From Burkholderia sp. S171 (GTDB taxonomy: Bacteria > Pseudomonadota > Gammaproteobacteria > Burkholderiales > Burkholderiaceae): DNA of 64,000 bases. The stretch spans positions 1-64,000 of the forward strand of contig NZ_LMUF01000019.1 of NCBI RefSeq assembly GCF_009766085.1, written 5' to 3'. Position 1 is the stretch's first letter; every line of letters begins with the position of its first letter. The translations under genes and the position numbers were made by a program. The notes under the pieces are model-generated. The model searched no databases. It saw only the letters and a program-made list of their open reading frames with translations, and was not told where the DNA came from. Below are positions 63,860-64,000 of this stretch, piece by piece.

Positions 63860-64000
63860 CGTGGCAGTCGGACCAGTGTGTCAGCCGCTCGGCCTGTGGT
63901 CCGGCGCTGGCTCGAAACCGGAGGCGCTTTGAGCGTAGCTGCGCCTTAACAGAATGCTCTAAACCGATGTGTTATCGCCCGCCAGAAGGAGAGCATCCCT

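Noticed and set aside
1..64000. CRISPR array, prophage or integrative element
   Set aside because: No regularly spaced repeats, integrase, phage structural genes or conjugation genes are visible; the tRNA-Ile shows no duplicated 3' end that would mark an attachment site.

Overview
This looks like a chromosomal segment of a beta-proteobacterium of the family Burkholderiaceae, most likely Paraburkholderia or Caballeronia. The evidence is high GC, the yqeY-dnaG-rpoD block, the BPSS1780-type membrane protein, the polA / DUF2782 / thrB neighbourhood, and small DUF2917, DUF3563 and DUF3309 proteins. The genus is inferred from gene content and has not been checked by a search.

Layout. 1-560 is a 137-bp near-perfect inverted repeat that looks like a dispersed element. 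0.8-12.6 kb is an accessory catabolic region: a MocR regulator with a class V aminotransferase, a polyamine-type ABC importer, and a divergent operon of polysaccharide deacetylase, GntR regulator, flavin reductase and gamma-glutamyltransferase-like enzyme. 12.6-18.6 kb holds a LysR regulator divergent from a very large fusion of molybdopterin oxidoreductase and ferredoxin reductase, followed by a short-chain fatty acid transporter. 18.6-21.7 kb is a nitrate module: a sigma-54 promoter, a leader that reads like an attenuator, a cytoplasmic NIT/PilJ-type protein and a NarK/NasA-type transporter. 22.4-26.0 kb carries an HPP-CBS membrane protein, a MarR regulator and a ClC chloride channel.

26.1-26.45 kb holds a tRNA-Ile(CAU) gene split in its anticodon loop by a 250-nt group I intron. 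26.8-38.98 kb is core metabolism and information processing: rpoD, dnaG, yqeY, a BaiN-like flavoprotein, tsaD, folE2, dxs, ispA and xseB. rpsU, often found beside yqeY, is missing here, although an orphan terminator stands in its usual place. 39.3-45.3 kb has a Rieske oxygenase-like protein, an unrecognised protein, a sulfurtransferase, a Tat-exported dienelactone hydrolase and a type II NADH dehydrogenase. 45.4-53.1 kb has polA, a LOG-family protein, amn, a DUF2782 protein, thrB and a BPSS1780-type membrane protein. 53.2-56.9 kb has ohrR/ohr peroxide defence, a DUF3563 protein, a PHB-depolymerase-type esterase and a PAP2 phosphatase. 57.0-60.0 kb is modABC plus modE with a clear ModE box. 60.1-63.9 kb has a CHAD-domain protein beside a PiT phosphate transporter and a tiny DUF3309 protein.

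Themes. Molybdate uptake (modABC, modE), the molybdoenzyme and the nitrate-uptake module all point to molybdenum- and nitrate-linked metabolism, and the CHAD/PiT pair points to phosphate and polyphosphate handling. The two signals most worth following are the intron-split tRNA-Ile and the sigma-54/attenuator leader of the nitrate operon.
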